From contig NZ_JARXVM010000002.1 in the NCBI RefSeq assembly GCF_029892285.1, positions 124,001 through 188,000 of the forward strand: a DNA stretch of 64,000 bases, in the 5' to 3' direction. Below are positions 1 to 6,798 of this stretch, in pieces (position 1 is the first letter of the stretch; each line of letters begins with the position of its first letter). Position numbers and translations under genes: made by a program. This DNA comes from Rhizobium sp. SG_E_25_P2 (GTDB lineage: Bacteria; Pseudomonadota; Alphaproteobacteria; Rhizobiales; Rhizobiaceae). The notes below the pieces were generated by a model. The model did no database searches. It was not told the DNA's origin and saw nothing but the letters and a program-made list of their open reading frames with translations.

Positions 1-641
1 TTTTTCTTCGTGCCGATGATATCGTCGCCGAGTTCATAGACGTCCAAAATATTGATCGACATCGTCTGGAGTGATGTCTGCCCTAGCTCATCGGTCGCCG
101 AGATCGTTATTTTGTACGTTGATTGTTTCTCGTAATCGAATTTTGTGGTGGCGGAAATGCGGTCGCCATCAAGTTTGAACCTTCCGTTCGCCGAGTCGAC
201 CAACGAAAACGATATGTCGCCACCCTCCGGATCCGTCGCCGACACCTCAGCGAATGAAGAGCCGGGCTTTTCATTTTCATTGATATCGTACTTGTTGAGG
301 GCGATGTTTCGAGGGCGATAATTGAGTGTCGTGCCATCGCCGTCATCGACATCCCATACCCCGTTAGAGAACTGCAAATGCTCAACGAAGCGGAATTCAT
401 CCTTTCCGTCAGGCTTGCCGTCGCGTAGATCGCTTGTCTTTACGGTGAAAAAATAAACACCATTGATGATCGATTTCGAAATCGAAACGGCGTAATCATA
501 GCTGGAGCCGGTCAATACTGCCGTGTCCGTCCCTTCCCCGCCAAGAACAAGGTCGTTGCCGCCGCCTGGGGTGAAATAGTCATCCGCAGCGCTGCCGTAC
601 AGTGTTTCGGAATTTCCGGTGCCGGGGATATCATTCGCCAT
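1..641 (-). CDS. RTX/cadherin-like calcium-binding protein (5' part only)
   Basis: The gene starts at 641 behind a good ribosome site (AGGGAGG) and runs off the left edge, so only about 213 N-terminal residues are visible. No signal peptide is present. Residues 5-40 hold an RTX-like stretch with GGGND and GGEGTD turns, typical of hemolysin-type Ca2+-binding nonapeptide repeats. Residues about 115-205 look like a cadherin-like beta-sandwich (ATDPEGGD; ITISATDELGQTS), as in large surface or type I secreted proteins. It lies on the repressor's strand, just beyond the repressor, and on the phage side of the predicted integration site. It is therefore probably a lysogen-expressed cargo gene. Host origin cannot be excluded because the left att is not visible. 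Confidence 0.8.
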   Translation of the reverse strand, partial: MANDIPGTGNSETLYGSAADDYFTPGGGNDLVLGGEGTDTAVLTGSSYDYAVSISKSIINGVYFFTVKTSDLRDGKPDGKDEFRFVEHLQFSNGVWDVDDGDGTTLNYRPRNIALNKYDINENEKPGSSFAEVSATDPEGGDISFSLVDSANGRFKLDGDRISATTKFDYEKQSTYKITISATDELGQTSLQTMSINILDVYELGDDIIGTKK

Positions 642-728
642 GGTTTGCCTCCCTGATTAAACCTGGGCGAGCGCGACAATGCCAGACCGCACAGCAAGAA
701 AGCAACCGCAAATATGTGAGCCGCCTTG

Positions 729-1415
729 TCATTCCCGCGTGACGGAAAACACAACGCGACCGATAATGCGAATGGTGTCGCCATCGCTTGCGCCGTCTTC
801 AATCGAAATCGGCGACTGGTAGCGAGGATCGTCAGATTCCGGCAGCAGCCACGGCTTGCCCTCCTCATCAACGAAAAGTGTCTTCACCGTGTGCTCACAC
901 TCGCCGCCCGGCTTGCAGCGCTCAACTATATATCGCTTTCCGGGCACAGGCTCTTCATGCGTCTCAGACACATCCGCGAAGATAAGGACTGTGCGCTCTG
1001 GATACCGGCGGTTCATAGAGGGGCCACGAGTTTCTGCGCCGAAAAGTTTCACATGGGCGTAAAGTTTATCATTCGGAACGTAGACGGGGTATTGATCGTC
1101 TTCGGGCCATTCCCATGATTCAGACCATTGGCCGGCTTGCACATGGGCCGCCACAACAACGCGCCTGAAGTCGCCTTCCGGCTCGAAAACCTCTTGATCG
1201 CCGACGCCGTTCAAGAGCCAGGATGTCGTCGTCTTCAAGACGGGAGCGAGTTTGTCGAGCGTGATGGTGGAGACACCCACTCGCTTGCCGCTCTTGACGC
1301 TGCGTTGAATATTACGAATTGCATCCTTGCTGAGACCCGCTTTTTGCGAGGCAGAGGCGGCAGATATGCCGAGCGCGTCGAGGCGCTCTTCAATGCGGCT
1401 AAGTACTTCTATCAT
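729..1415 (-). CDS. Phage repressor, HTH + S24 (LexA/CI-like) peptidase
   Basis: This 228-residue protein has an N-terminal helix-turn-helix (about residues 10-70) and a C-terminal S24 autoprotease domain. The likely self-cleavage site is Ala94-Gly95 in HVQAGQW. The nucleophile is Ser133 in GPSMNRRYP, and the general base is Lys178 in TVKTLF. This is the arrangement of lambda CI and LexA, where RecA-triggered cleavage lifts repression. It keeps lytic genes off and faces the rightward gene at 1,502 across three operator-like sites. Operator 1 ends just upstream of its own start codon, which suggests autoregulation. Function is confident; SOS inducibility is inferred from the intact catalytic residues. 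Confidence 0.93.
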   Translation of the reverse strand: MIEVLSRIEERLDALGISAASASQKAGLSKDAIRNIQRSVKSGKRVGVSTITLDKLAPVLKTTTSWLLNGVGDQEVFEPEGDFRRVVVAAHVQAGQWSESWEWPEDDQYPVYVPNDKLYAHVKLFGAETRGPSMNRRYPERTVLIFADVSETHEEPVPGKRYIVERCKPGGECEHTVKTLFVDEEGKPWLLPESDDPRYQSPISIEDGASDGDTIRIIGRVVFSVTRE

Positions 1416-1417
1416 GG

Positions 1418-1489
1418 CGGTATTATTACCGTTTATGGAAATGTGAGTAAGCGGTAAAATAACCGTTGACGATGGCGGTTATTTAACCG
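1418..1489. promoter_or_regulatory. Three repressor operators (OR-like)
   Basis: Three 14-bp sites share the form CGGT-N6-ACCG: CGGTATTATTACCG (1,418-1,431), CGGTAAAATAACCG (1,452-1,465) and CGGTTATTTAACCG (1,476-1,489). They fill the gap between the divergent repressor and Cro-position genes. Start-to-start spacings are 34 and 24 bp. Binding by the repressor is inference from position and symmetry. Confidence 0.85.
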
Positions 1490-1494
1490 ATATT
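1466..1494 (+). promoter_or_regulatory. Candidate early rightward promoter (PR-like)
   Basis: A TTGACG box (1,466-1,471) is followed after 17 bp by GATATT (1,489-1,494). Operator 2 abuts the -35 box and operator 3 fills the spacer, so repressor binding would block it. The predicted transcript start is near 1,501, next to the ATG at 1,502, so the first message may be leaderless. Confidence 0.55.
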
Positions 1495-1501
1495 GCCGCT
1501 C

Positions 1502-1753
1502 ATGTTAGAGATCAGCCAACTTCTCACACTTGCCGATGAATATGCGCGGCTTTGCGTGGTCGAGGAAAAGACCGTGAGCAGCCGCGTGTTTGATGATGGC
1601 AAAAAGCTGCGCGCACTTCGCGGCGGCTCCGACATTACCGTTGGTCGCTTTAATGCGGCCATGCAGTGGTTTTCCGACAACTGGCCTGAGGGCGCTGACT
1701 GGCCTGCCAGCGTGGCGCGGCCTGCGCCGCGCGCGCTGGAGGCCGCGGAATGA
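1502..1753 (+). CDS. Small early phage protein in the Cro position
   Basis: This 83-residue protein is the first rightward early gene and is divergent from the repressor. It has an N-terminal helical part with a possible helix-turn-helix (about residues 20-55, ending DITVGRFNAAMQWFSDNWP) and a short Pro/Ala tail. An upstream TTG at 1,493 could add three residues. ATG at 1,502 was chosen because it fits the predicted promoter. No clear Shine-Dalgarno sequence precedes it, which fits a leaderless message. By position it may act as Cro or as a replication activator; the sequence does not prove either. Confidence 0.75.
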   Translation: MLEISQLLTLADEYARLCVVEEKTVSSRVFDDGKKLRALRGGSDITVGRFNAAMQWFSDNWPEGADWPASVARPAPRALEAAE

Positions 1754-1768
1754 AACAGGAGAGAGACG

Positions 1769-2065
1769 ATGCCGGAATGGGTGCTGCATGCCGCGATGGC
1801 GGTGAAACATTCGCGTATGGACTGGTTGGGTCTTTCCAACCTGATCTTGATTTCTTCCGCCCCGCCCTTGATGCTCGCGGCGATGACGAATTTTGGATTG
1901 TGGATGCTGACGGACTGGCGACTGTTCGAGTGGCTTCTGCGCCTTGCGCTCGGCGTCGCGGCGATCAGCGTTTACTGTGCGTTTCTGTGCACCAACATGT
2001 GGCTGATGAACTGCCTCGGGATTGTTTCGTCGCTGAACGCATATGCGACCTGGATCGCGGGGTAA
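1769..2065 (+). CDS. Small membrane protein, early phage region
   Basis: The 98-residue product starts at ATG 1,769, preceded by AGGAGAG. It has two or three hydrophobic segments (about residues 20-45 and 52-75) and Trp-rich loops. Its last 94 bases overlap the end of the convergent gene at 1,972-2,559. I do not recognise a family. It is probably an inner-membrane protein made early; a role in host takeover or exclusion would be a guess. Confidence 0.6.
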   Translation: MPEWVLHAAMAVKHSRMDWLGLSNLILISSAPPLMLAAMTNFGLWMLTDWRLFEWLLRLALGVAAISVYCAFLCTNMWLMNCLGIVSSLNAYATWIAG

Positions 2066-2559
2066 CGGCGGCTGCGGAACAGCCGGATGCGCGCGGGGAG
2101 CATGAACAGGGCGACGGTATGCCGCGTCGCCGCGACCTGTACGCCGGGCCCGGCGGGCGGACTGATCGCCGCATCGAGCGGCAGGGTCTTTTGGGCCTGA
2201 TTCTGCGGGAGCGGGTTCTGCGGGCGGCGTCCGCCATATCCGTCGGTCAGCATATACTTTTCCTGCGCAAGGAGCGCGCCCCGGACTGCGGAGACGCTCA
2301 AAAGACGCAATTGCGCATCGGCGCGATTGTGGACCGTGACGCTCAGAGCGATCCATTGCGGCTGGCCTTCTATCGGCGTCTCGACAACCTCCAGTATGGG
2401 AAGCTTTCGCGCATTGGCAGCCTCGGCGGCGCGCGCCTGACGGCGGGCATAGCAGGCCGACAAGAGCGCGCCGATGGCCGAGAGAGCGGACAGTCCGGCT
2501 GTGATGTTCGCCAGCGCCGTGTCCGGGTTGGAAAAGACGGCTGCAAGACACTCCTCCAT
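1972..2559 (-). CDS. Membrane-anchored hypothetical protein on the repressor strand
   Basis: This protein has 195 residues. The start at 2,559 is set by AGGAG six to seven bases upstream; the upstream in-frame extension has no comparable site. A single transmembrane helix lies at about residues 17-36 (NITAGLSALSAIGALLSACY) and is followed by a basic stretch (RRQARAAEAANARK). The rest is a soluble domain with beta-rich character. It is the only large minus-strand gene inside the early region, so it could be transcribed in the lysogen. That context fits a superinfection-exclusion or other lysogenic-conversion protein, but no family is recognised. Confidence 0.65.
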   Translation of the reverse strand: MEECLAAVFSNPDTALANITAGLSALSAIGALLSACYARRQARAAEAANARKLPILEVVETPIEGQPQWIALSVTVHNRADAQLRLLSVSAVRGALLAQEKYMLTDGYGGRRPQNPLPQNQAQKTLPLDAAISPPAGPGVQVAATRHTVALFMLPARIRLFRSRRYPAIQVAYAFSDETIPRQFISHMLVHRNAQ

Positions 2560-2656
2560 TCTCTTTCTCCTGTGTGGGTTGCATCCGCAGGAGACCATGC
2601 GCGCCGCCGGCTGTCCAGCGGGCGGCGGCGCGCCTTTGCACAGAAAGGCGCAATCC

Positions 2657-2875
2657 ATGGATAGACGTTTTGACATGGGCGATTTCCGTGAGGTCGCCAC
2701 CACCGGTCAATTTGGCCAATGGCTCGAAGGCAAGGATGTGCTCGACGGCTGGAGGCGCATCGGCGCGTTTCGCGATGCGCGCGGCGTTTACCTGGTGAGC
2801 GTCGAGCCGCTGATGCTGCACGGTCGGCCCGTGCGATTTGCGGACGACGCCCGGAGCGGCGAGGCCTCGACATGA
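2657..2875 (+). CDS. Hypothetical early phage protein (72 aa)
   Basis: ATG at 2,657 is preceded by AGAAAGG. The product is a small, mixed-charge soluble protein with no recognisable domain (motifs FGQWLEGKDVLDGW and GVYLVSVEPL). It is the last gene before the long-hairpin terminator at 2,922-2,995. An ATG overlapping its stop opens a 52-codon frame that runs through the terminator stem and is probably not a gene. Confidence 0.6.
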   Translation: MDRRFDMGDFREVATTGQFGQWLEGKDVLDGWRRIGAFRDARGVYLVSVEPLMLHGRPVRFADDARSGEAST

Positions 2876-2921
2876 ACAGGTTGCCTTCTCGCCGTTACCA
2901 TTCCCTCGGCGGCGAGCGCCT

Positions 2922-2995
2922 GCCCCCAGCCATTGCAGCGTTAGGCGGACCTTCCGCCAGAGCTGGCGGACCTTCCGATGGCTGGGGGCTTTTTT
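2922..2995 (+). terminator. Intrinsic terminator with a structured 44-nt loop
   Basis: GCCCCCAGCCAT (2,922-2,933) pairs perfectly with ATGGCTGGGGGC (2,978-2,989), and TTTTTT follows. The loop holds two copies of GGCGGACCTTCCG (2,944-2,956 and 2,965-2,977). The first copy forms its own 6-bp hairpin with the following CC. The element ends the first early transcript. Confidence 0.85.
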
Positions 2996-3115
2996 ACTGC
3001 TCATGTCGCGGCTCTCCTTACGTGAGTTGATGGCGGCATAAATCCCGGCCTCGCGGGGAAAAGCGAGGAATCACGGCAGACGGTTTTTTCCTTGACCTTG
3101 GCGCAGGGGGTTTTC

Positions 3116-3583
3116 GTGCATTCTATCAGGACCATTTCCGATGAAGAGCGCCGGGCGCTCAAGGGCATGACGGCGGCGGCGCTGAAATTCGTGGGGCTCT
3201 CCGCCTTTCAGTTTCTGACCCGCGTGAAAGTGTCGGCGCTGTCGAAATACGGCTCCGCCGGCGAAGAGCATCGCGACGATTTCATCCCTGTTGACGTAGC
3301 TGTCGAGGCGGACCGGGCCTGCGGCGAGCCGCTGATCATCGGCGAGGCGGCGCGCATGCTCGGCTATCGGCTGGTGAAGGATGACGGCGCTGAAGACAGT
3401 GTCTCGCCGGCGCAGGTGGTGGCGCTCGGCGCGCAGGCCAGCCGGACGATCGAGGCGGCGTATCGGGCGGTCGAAGATCTGCGCATCGACGCGCGCGAGC
3501 GGGCGGAGCTGACGCCGATGCTGATCGAGCTGCAGCGCAAGACGGCGGATATGCTGAGCCGCGTGGCGGGAGGGGCGCGATGA
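3116..3583 (+). CDS. Phage hypothetical protein, possible regulator
   Basis: GTG at 3,116 was chosen because AGGGGG ends five bases upstream; a TTG at 3,092 has no such site. The 155-residue product has a conserved-looking core, FIPVDVAVEADRACGEP (about residues 57-73), followed by a region predicted helical (AARMLGYRLV; QASRTIEAAYRAVEDLRIDA). This layout recalls phage CII-type regulators that handle chromosome copy control, but the similarity is by eye and weak. It opens the second early operon, whose genes overlap by ATGA from here to the replication protein. Confidence 0.65.
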   Translation: MHSIRTISDEERRALKGMTAAALKFVGLSAFQFLTRVKVSALSKYGSAGEEHRDDFIPVDVAVEADRACGEPLIIGEAARMLGYRLVKDDGAEDSVSPAQVVALGAQASRTIEAAYRAVEDLRIDARERAELTPMLIELQRKTADMLSRVAGGAR

Positions 3584-4122
3584 GCAGCCTGGCCCTGGAG
3601 CGCGCGCGCGCCAAAAATCGCAAAATTCCCGACGACGAGGTGATCTACGCCGCCATCAAGGCCGGGCACGATCATTTCGAGATTGCCGCAGCGCATGGCG
3701 GCGAACCGGGGCTCATTCGCATGCATATCAAGCGCAAGGGATGGGACAAGGGCGCGCCGCTCGAACTGGGGATGCGGGTGTGGCCATCGGATGCGCAATT
3801 CTCCGCATGGATCGATGAGGGGTTGAGCCATTTCGACATGGCCGGGGCGACCGGATTTCACTGCGACACGATCCGTCAGCGCCTGAAAATGCGCGGGCTT
3901 TGGGAGGCCTATCAAGCCAAACAAAGCGCGATCAAGGCTATCGCGCGCCCATCGCGCAGCCAGCGGCGACCGGAAAATGACGGCAGGCGCGTGGTGCTGG
4001 ACGGGATCACCAGACCTGACGGGACGCGGATCGCGGCGACGGTGTCGCTGCCGCGCGTGAGCATGATTGCGGGCTGGAAAGGCAAGCCGGACTGGCGGGA
4101 CGGCGAGGGGGCGGGGGTATGA
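3580..4122 (+). CDS. Hypothetical HTH-like early phage protein
   Basis: The start overlaps the upstream stop (ATGA, 3,580-3,583). The 180-residue protein contains two helix-turn-helix-like segments: DDEVIYAAIKAGHDHFEIAAAHG (given as about residues 19-41) and FSAWIDEGLSHFDMAGATG (about 72-90, followed by CDTIRQRLKMRGLW). The second resembles the recognition part of Gcr/homeodomain-like DNA-binding folds. The C-terminus is basic and probably disordered. A DNA-binding role is likely but the target is unknown. Confidence 0.65.
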   Translation: MSSLALERARAKNRKIPDDEVIYAAIKAGHDHFEIAAAHGGEPGLIRMHIKRKGWDKGAPLELGMRVWPSDAQFSAWIDEGLSHFDMAGATGFHCDTIRQRLKMRGLWEAYQAKQSAIKAIARPSRSQRRPENDGRRVVLDGITRPDGTRIAATVSLPRVSMIAGWKGKPDWRDGEGAGV

Positions 4123-4868
4123 ATGCGCTCACGCCACTGGATAGTTCCGGCACCATTACGCTCGTCGACATGGATAGTTCCGGCATCGTCGCGCTCATCG
4201 ACCGGGCGCGAAGCCTTTTTGACGAGGGCGATGTGATGAATGCGCGGCTGATGGCTGGCGCTGCCTATGACCAGGCGGCGCAGGCGGTGAAGCTGGCGGA
4301 AAAGGTGCAGGCTTCAGAACGGCTGCTGGAGAAATCGCGGCGGATGCATGCGGACGCCTTGATTATAGAGTCCCAGTGCAAGATCCGGATTGCCGAACTT
4401 TGGAATGCCGCGAAGGCTGAAGGGAAAGTCTCGCCAGGTGGGCGCCCAAAGGCCGGGAAACAACGCCTTCCTACGGCGGTGGATTTTGGGGCCACTCGCA
4501 AGGAGTTGCATGAATTCAACATCATCCGCAGCGCGGAAGAGAGATCGCCGGGCCTGATCTCTAGACTGGTCAGTGAACGGCTCAAAATGAGGCTTGCCCC
4601 AAGCAGGGCGGATATTGTCAGAGCGGCAAAAAGCTGCGCCTCACAGGCTAAAAATAACCCATTTACCGGCCTGAAGTTACGCTCTGGCGAGAGGATCGCC
4701 GAATTGTCGTGGCGAGAAATTGAGCGTGTTTTGAAAGATCACGAAGAGGACATTAAGCTTCTTCGGCGTGTGATGGCGATCGGAGTTCCCGCCTCAGAAG
4801 AAGTCAAGGTTCGCGAGATCATCAGCGCCGACAAGCTACGCGAGATCGTTGGCGAGGTGCGCCGATGA
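4119..4868 (+). CDS. Paralogue of the methylase N-terminal domain
   Basis: The 249-residue protein overlaps its neighbours by ATGA on both sides. Residues about 25-180 align by eye with residues 20-170 of the next gene product (shared FDEGDV/FDDGDL, AR..A...Y..A.QA..LA.K, IES.C.I.IA, K.LHE...IR, L.PSRA). It lacks the methylase and FtsK-gamma parts and instead ends in a charged helical tail. The shared domain is largely alpha-helical and its role is unknown. A tandem duplication followed by fusion or loss explains the pair. It may serve as a partner or competitor of the longer protein. Confidence 0.7.
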   Translation: MNALTPLDSSGTITLVDMDSSGIVALIDRARSLFDEGDVMNARLMAGAAYDQAAQAVKLAEKVQASERLLEKSRRMHADALIIESQCKIRIAELWNAAKAEGKVSPGGRPKAGKQRLPTAVDFGATRKELHEFNIIRSAEERSPGLISRLVSERLKMRLAPSRADIVRAAKSCASQAKNNPFTGLKLRSGERIAELSWREIERVLKDHEEDIKLLRRVMAIGVPASEEVKVREIISADKLREIVGEVRR

Positions 4869-6496
4869 ACGCGCCAGCCATTGTGACCAACCAAGATTTC
4901 ATTGCCAAGCAAGACGATATCGAATGCGCCATTCGCGAAGTGCAGCGCCTGTTCGACGACGGCGATCTGGCGCGCGCGCGGCACTTGGCGCGTCGGGTTT
5001 ACAACGAGGCGGTTCAAGCGTCGGACCTGGCGAACAAGGCCAAAGTATCCGAAGAGCTGCGGGCAAAGGCGCGGCTGTTGCGGGCCAATGCCGTGCGGAT
5101 CGAATCTCTCTGCACGATCTCGATTGCCGACTATGTCGACGATGCGCAGGCCAAAGGGATGATGCCGAAAAAGGGTAGGCCGAATAATATTTCCGTTGGA
5201 AATATTTTCACGCTGGACGATCTCGGCATGTCGCCGAAACAGCTGCATGAGGCGCGCGCGCTGCGCGACCATGTGCGCACACAGCCGGGCTTTATCGATG
5301 CGGTTATCCAGACGCAGCTTGACCAAGGGCTGGAGCCGTCACGCGCCGCCGTAAAGCATGCGATCGGCACCAAAACCGCCAGCAAGGAGGATCGCGGCGA
5401 CAATCTTTACCAGACGCCGATCGAGGGCATTCGCACGCTGATGGCGCGTGAGCGGTTTTTGCCCATCGTGCTGGAGCCTTCCTGCGGGCGCGGGGCGATT
5501 TCCGGGCCGATGGGGGAGGCGGGGTATGACGTCATCCTCTCCGATCTCAATGATTACGCGACAGCGGACAGGCATGGCGAGCTGCAGCATGTGGCGGATT
5601 TCCTCAGCCTGACGCGCGACCAGGTGCTGGGCTGGACAGGGGGCGACGACTTCGACCTGGTGACCAATCCGCCCTATGGCGATGTGCTCAACGGCTATAT
5701 CGCGCATGCGCTGAAGCGCATCAAGCCGCGCAAGATGGCGCTGCTGCTCAACCTGAATTTCCTGTGCGGCCATACGAGCGAGGACCGCAAGCTGGCGCGG
5801 GAGACGGCGAGCCGGATCATCGTGCATGTGCGGCGCCTGCCGATGATGCATCGCGACGGCTGGGAGGGCAAAGAGGCCACCAGCCAGATGAACACGATGT
5901 GGCTGATCTGGGAGCGCGACGCGGAGGGCGGCTATAGCGGGCCTGCCGTGACCGAATATGCCGATTATGAGGACTATGCCTCCGGGCCGGTGATGTCGCC
6001 GCTCGGCTGGGCGGATGTCGTGAGGGCCGGCGAGATCCCGATCGAGGAGGATGACGAGGATTTCACGCGTGAGACGCCGCGCGTGGCGATGGAGGACCGT
6101 GTGGCGGAGTTTCGTGCGGCCGCTGAGGCTTTCGTCGCGGCGCGCGACAGCGTGACGATGGTGGAGCTGCGCAAGGCATTGAGCGTGCGGCAGCTGCTTG
6201 CCGAGGCGCTGATTGCCGATCTCATCGAACGCGGTTTGATTTTAACGCCTGACGGCGATGGGTGGTGTTTGCGCGCCTTGCCTGGCGGCATTCAGCCGTA
6301 CCCGGCGCAGGTCGACGACGAAGGCTATGCGCAAGCGCTGGTGCTGGTGCGCAAGACGGGCAAGGCGAGCGCGGCGATGCTGCAAAAGGCCATGCAGATC
6401 CGCTGGTATACGGCCAATGCGCATGTGGAGCGGATGGAGCGCGACGGCGTGGTGAGCGCCAAGAATGCGGCCGGGCGGCGGCAGGTGCTGGCATGA
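4865..6496 (+). CDS. N6-adenine-type DNA methylase fused to an FtsK-gamma DNA-binding domain
   Basis: This 543-residue, four-part protein starts with a domain (residues 15-170) shared with the upstream gene. The methyltransferase core follows: SAM motif I LEPSCGRG (203-210), the acidic end of strand 2 (ILSDLND, 224-230), and catalytic NPPY (268-271). A winged-helix-like segment lies at about 395-450. The last ~65 residues match the FtsK gamma domain (YAQALVLVRKTGKAS, ending GVVSAKNAAGRRQVL), which in FtsK reads KOPS sequences. The probable role is phage DNA modification with sequence targeting through the gamma domain. Methylation at adenine N6 is inferred from NPPY. The fusion is unusual. 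Confidence 0.8.
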   Translation: MNAPAIVTNQDFIAKQDDIECAIREVQRLFDDGDLARARHLARRVYNEAVQASDLANKAKVSEELRAKARLLRANAVRIESLCTISIADYVDDAQAKGMMPKKGRPNNISVGNIFTLDDLGMSPKQLHEARALRDHVRTQPGFIDAVIQTQLDQGLEPSRAAVKHAIGTKTASKEDRGDNLYQTPIEGIRTLMARERFLPIVLEPSCGRGAISGPMGEAGYDVILSDLNDYATADRHGELQHVADFLSLTRDQVLGWTGGDDFDLVTNPPYGDVLNGYIAHALKRIKPRKMALLLNLNFLCGHTSEDRKLARETASRIIVHVRRLPMMHRDGWEGKEATSQMNTMWLIWERDAEGGYSGPAVTEYADYEDYASGPVMSPLGWADVVRAGEIPIEEDDEDFTRETPRVAMEDRVAEFRAAAEAFVAARDSVTMVELRKALSVRQLLAEALIADLIERGLILTPDGDGWCLRALPGGIQPYPAQVDDEGYAQALVLVRKTGKASAAMLQKAMQIRWYTANAHVERMERDGVVSAKNAAGRRQVLA

Positions 6497-6798
6497 GCGC
6501 GGCGCTGCCAATCATCGACGAACTCAACGACATGGGCGCGCGGATGACCGTGGCGGCCTGGCTGCAGCGCTGCCCGCTCGGGTTGATCGCCCTGCATCAC
6601 GACAAGATCCGCAAGCTGCTGATCAAGAAGGGCTTTGCCGAGGCGGTGACATGCCTGGAGGCGGAGCTGGCGCTGTCCATGAGCGTGCGCGCGCCGGACG
6701 GGACATTTCAACAGGGGCCGAATTTCAGCGCGCATCTGGCGCGGGGGGAAATGCGGATTGCGGCCAAGGGGCCGGAGAGGGACGGGGGGCTGGCATGA
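6493..6798 (+). CDS. Hypothetical early phage protein (101 aa)
   Basis: The start overlaps the upstream stop (ATGA) and the stop overlaps the next start in the same way, so it is translationally coupled between the methylase and the replication gene. The product is predicted helical with an MTVAAWLQRCPLG segment and no recognised domain. It is small enough to be an accessory factor of the replication protein, but nothing in the sequence proves this. Confidence 0.6.
   Translation: MSAALPIIDELNDMGARMTVAAWLQRCPLGLIALHHDKIRKLLIKKGFAEAVTCLEAELALSMSVRAPDGTFQQGPNFSAHLARGEMRIAAKGPERDGGLA

Noticed and set aside
642-728. Possible left prophage border between the RTX gene and the repressor
   Set aside because: The sequence has no copy of the tRNA-Gly core and no tRNA, so the border cannot be here by the tRNA model.
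1505-3004. 499-codon minus-strand frame over the early phage region
   Set aside because: Lacks a ribosome site and domains and overlaps several short genes with good starts. The minus-strand gene at 1,972-2,559 is in another frame and is better supported.
2872-3030. 52-codon frame starting at the ATGA overlap after the gene at 2,657
   Set aside because: It reads through the terminator stem-loop; the peptide merely reflects the repeated hairpin bases.
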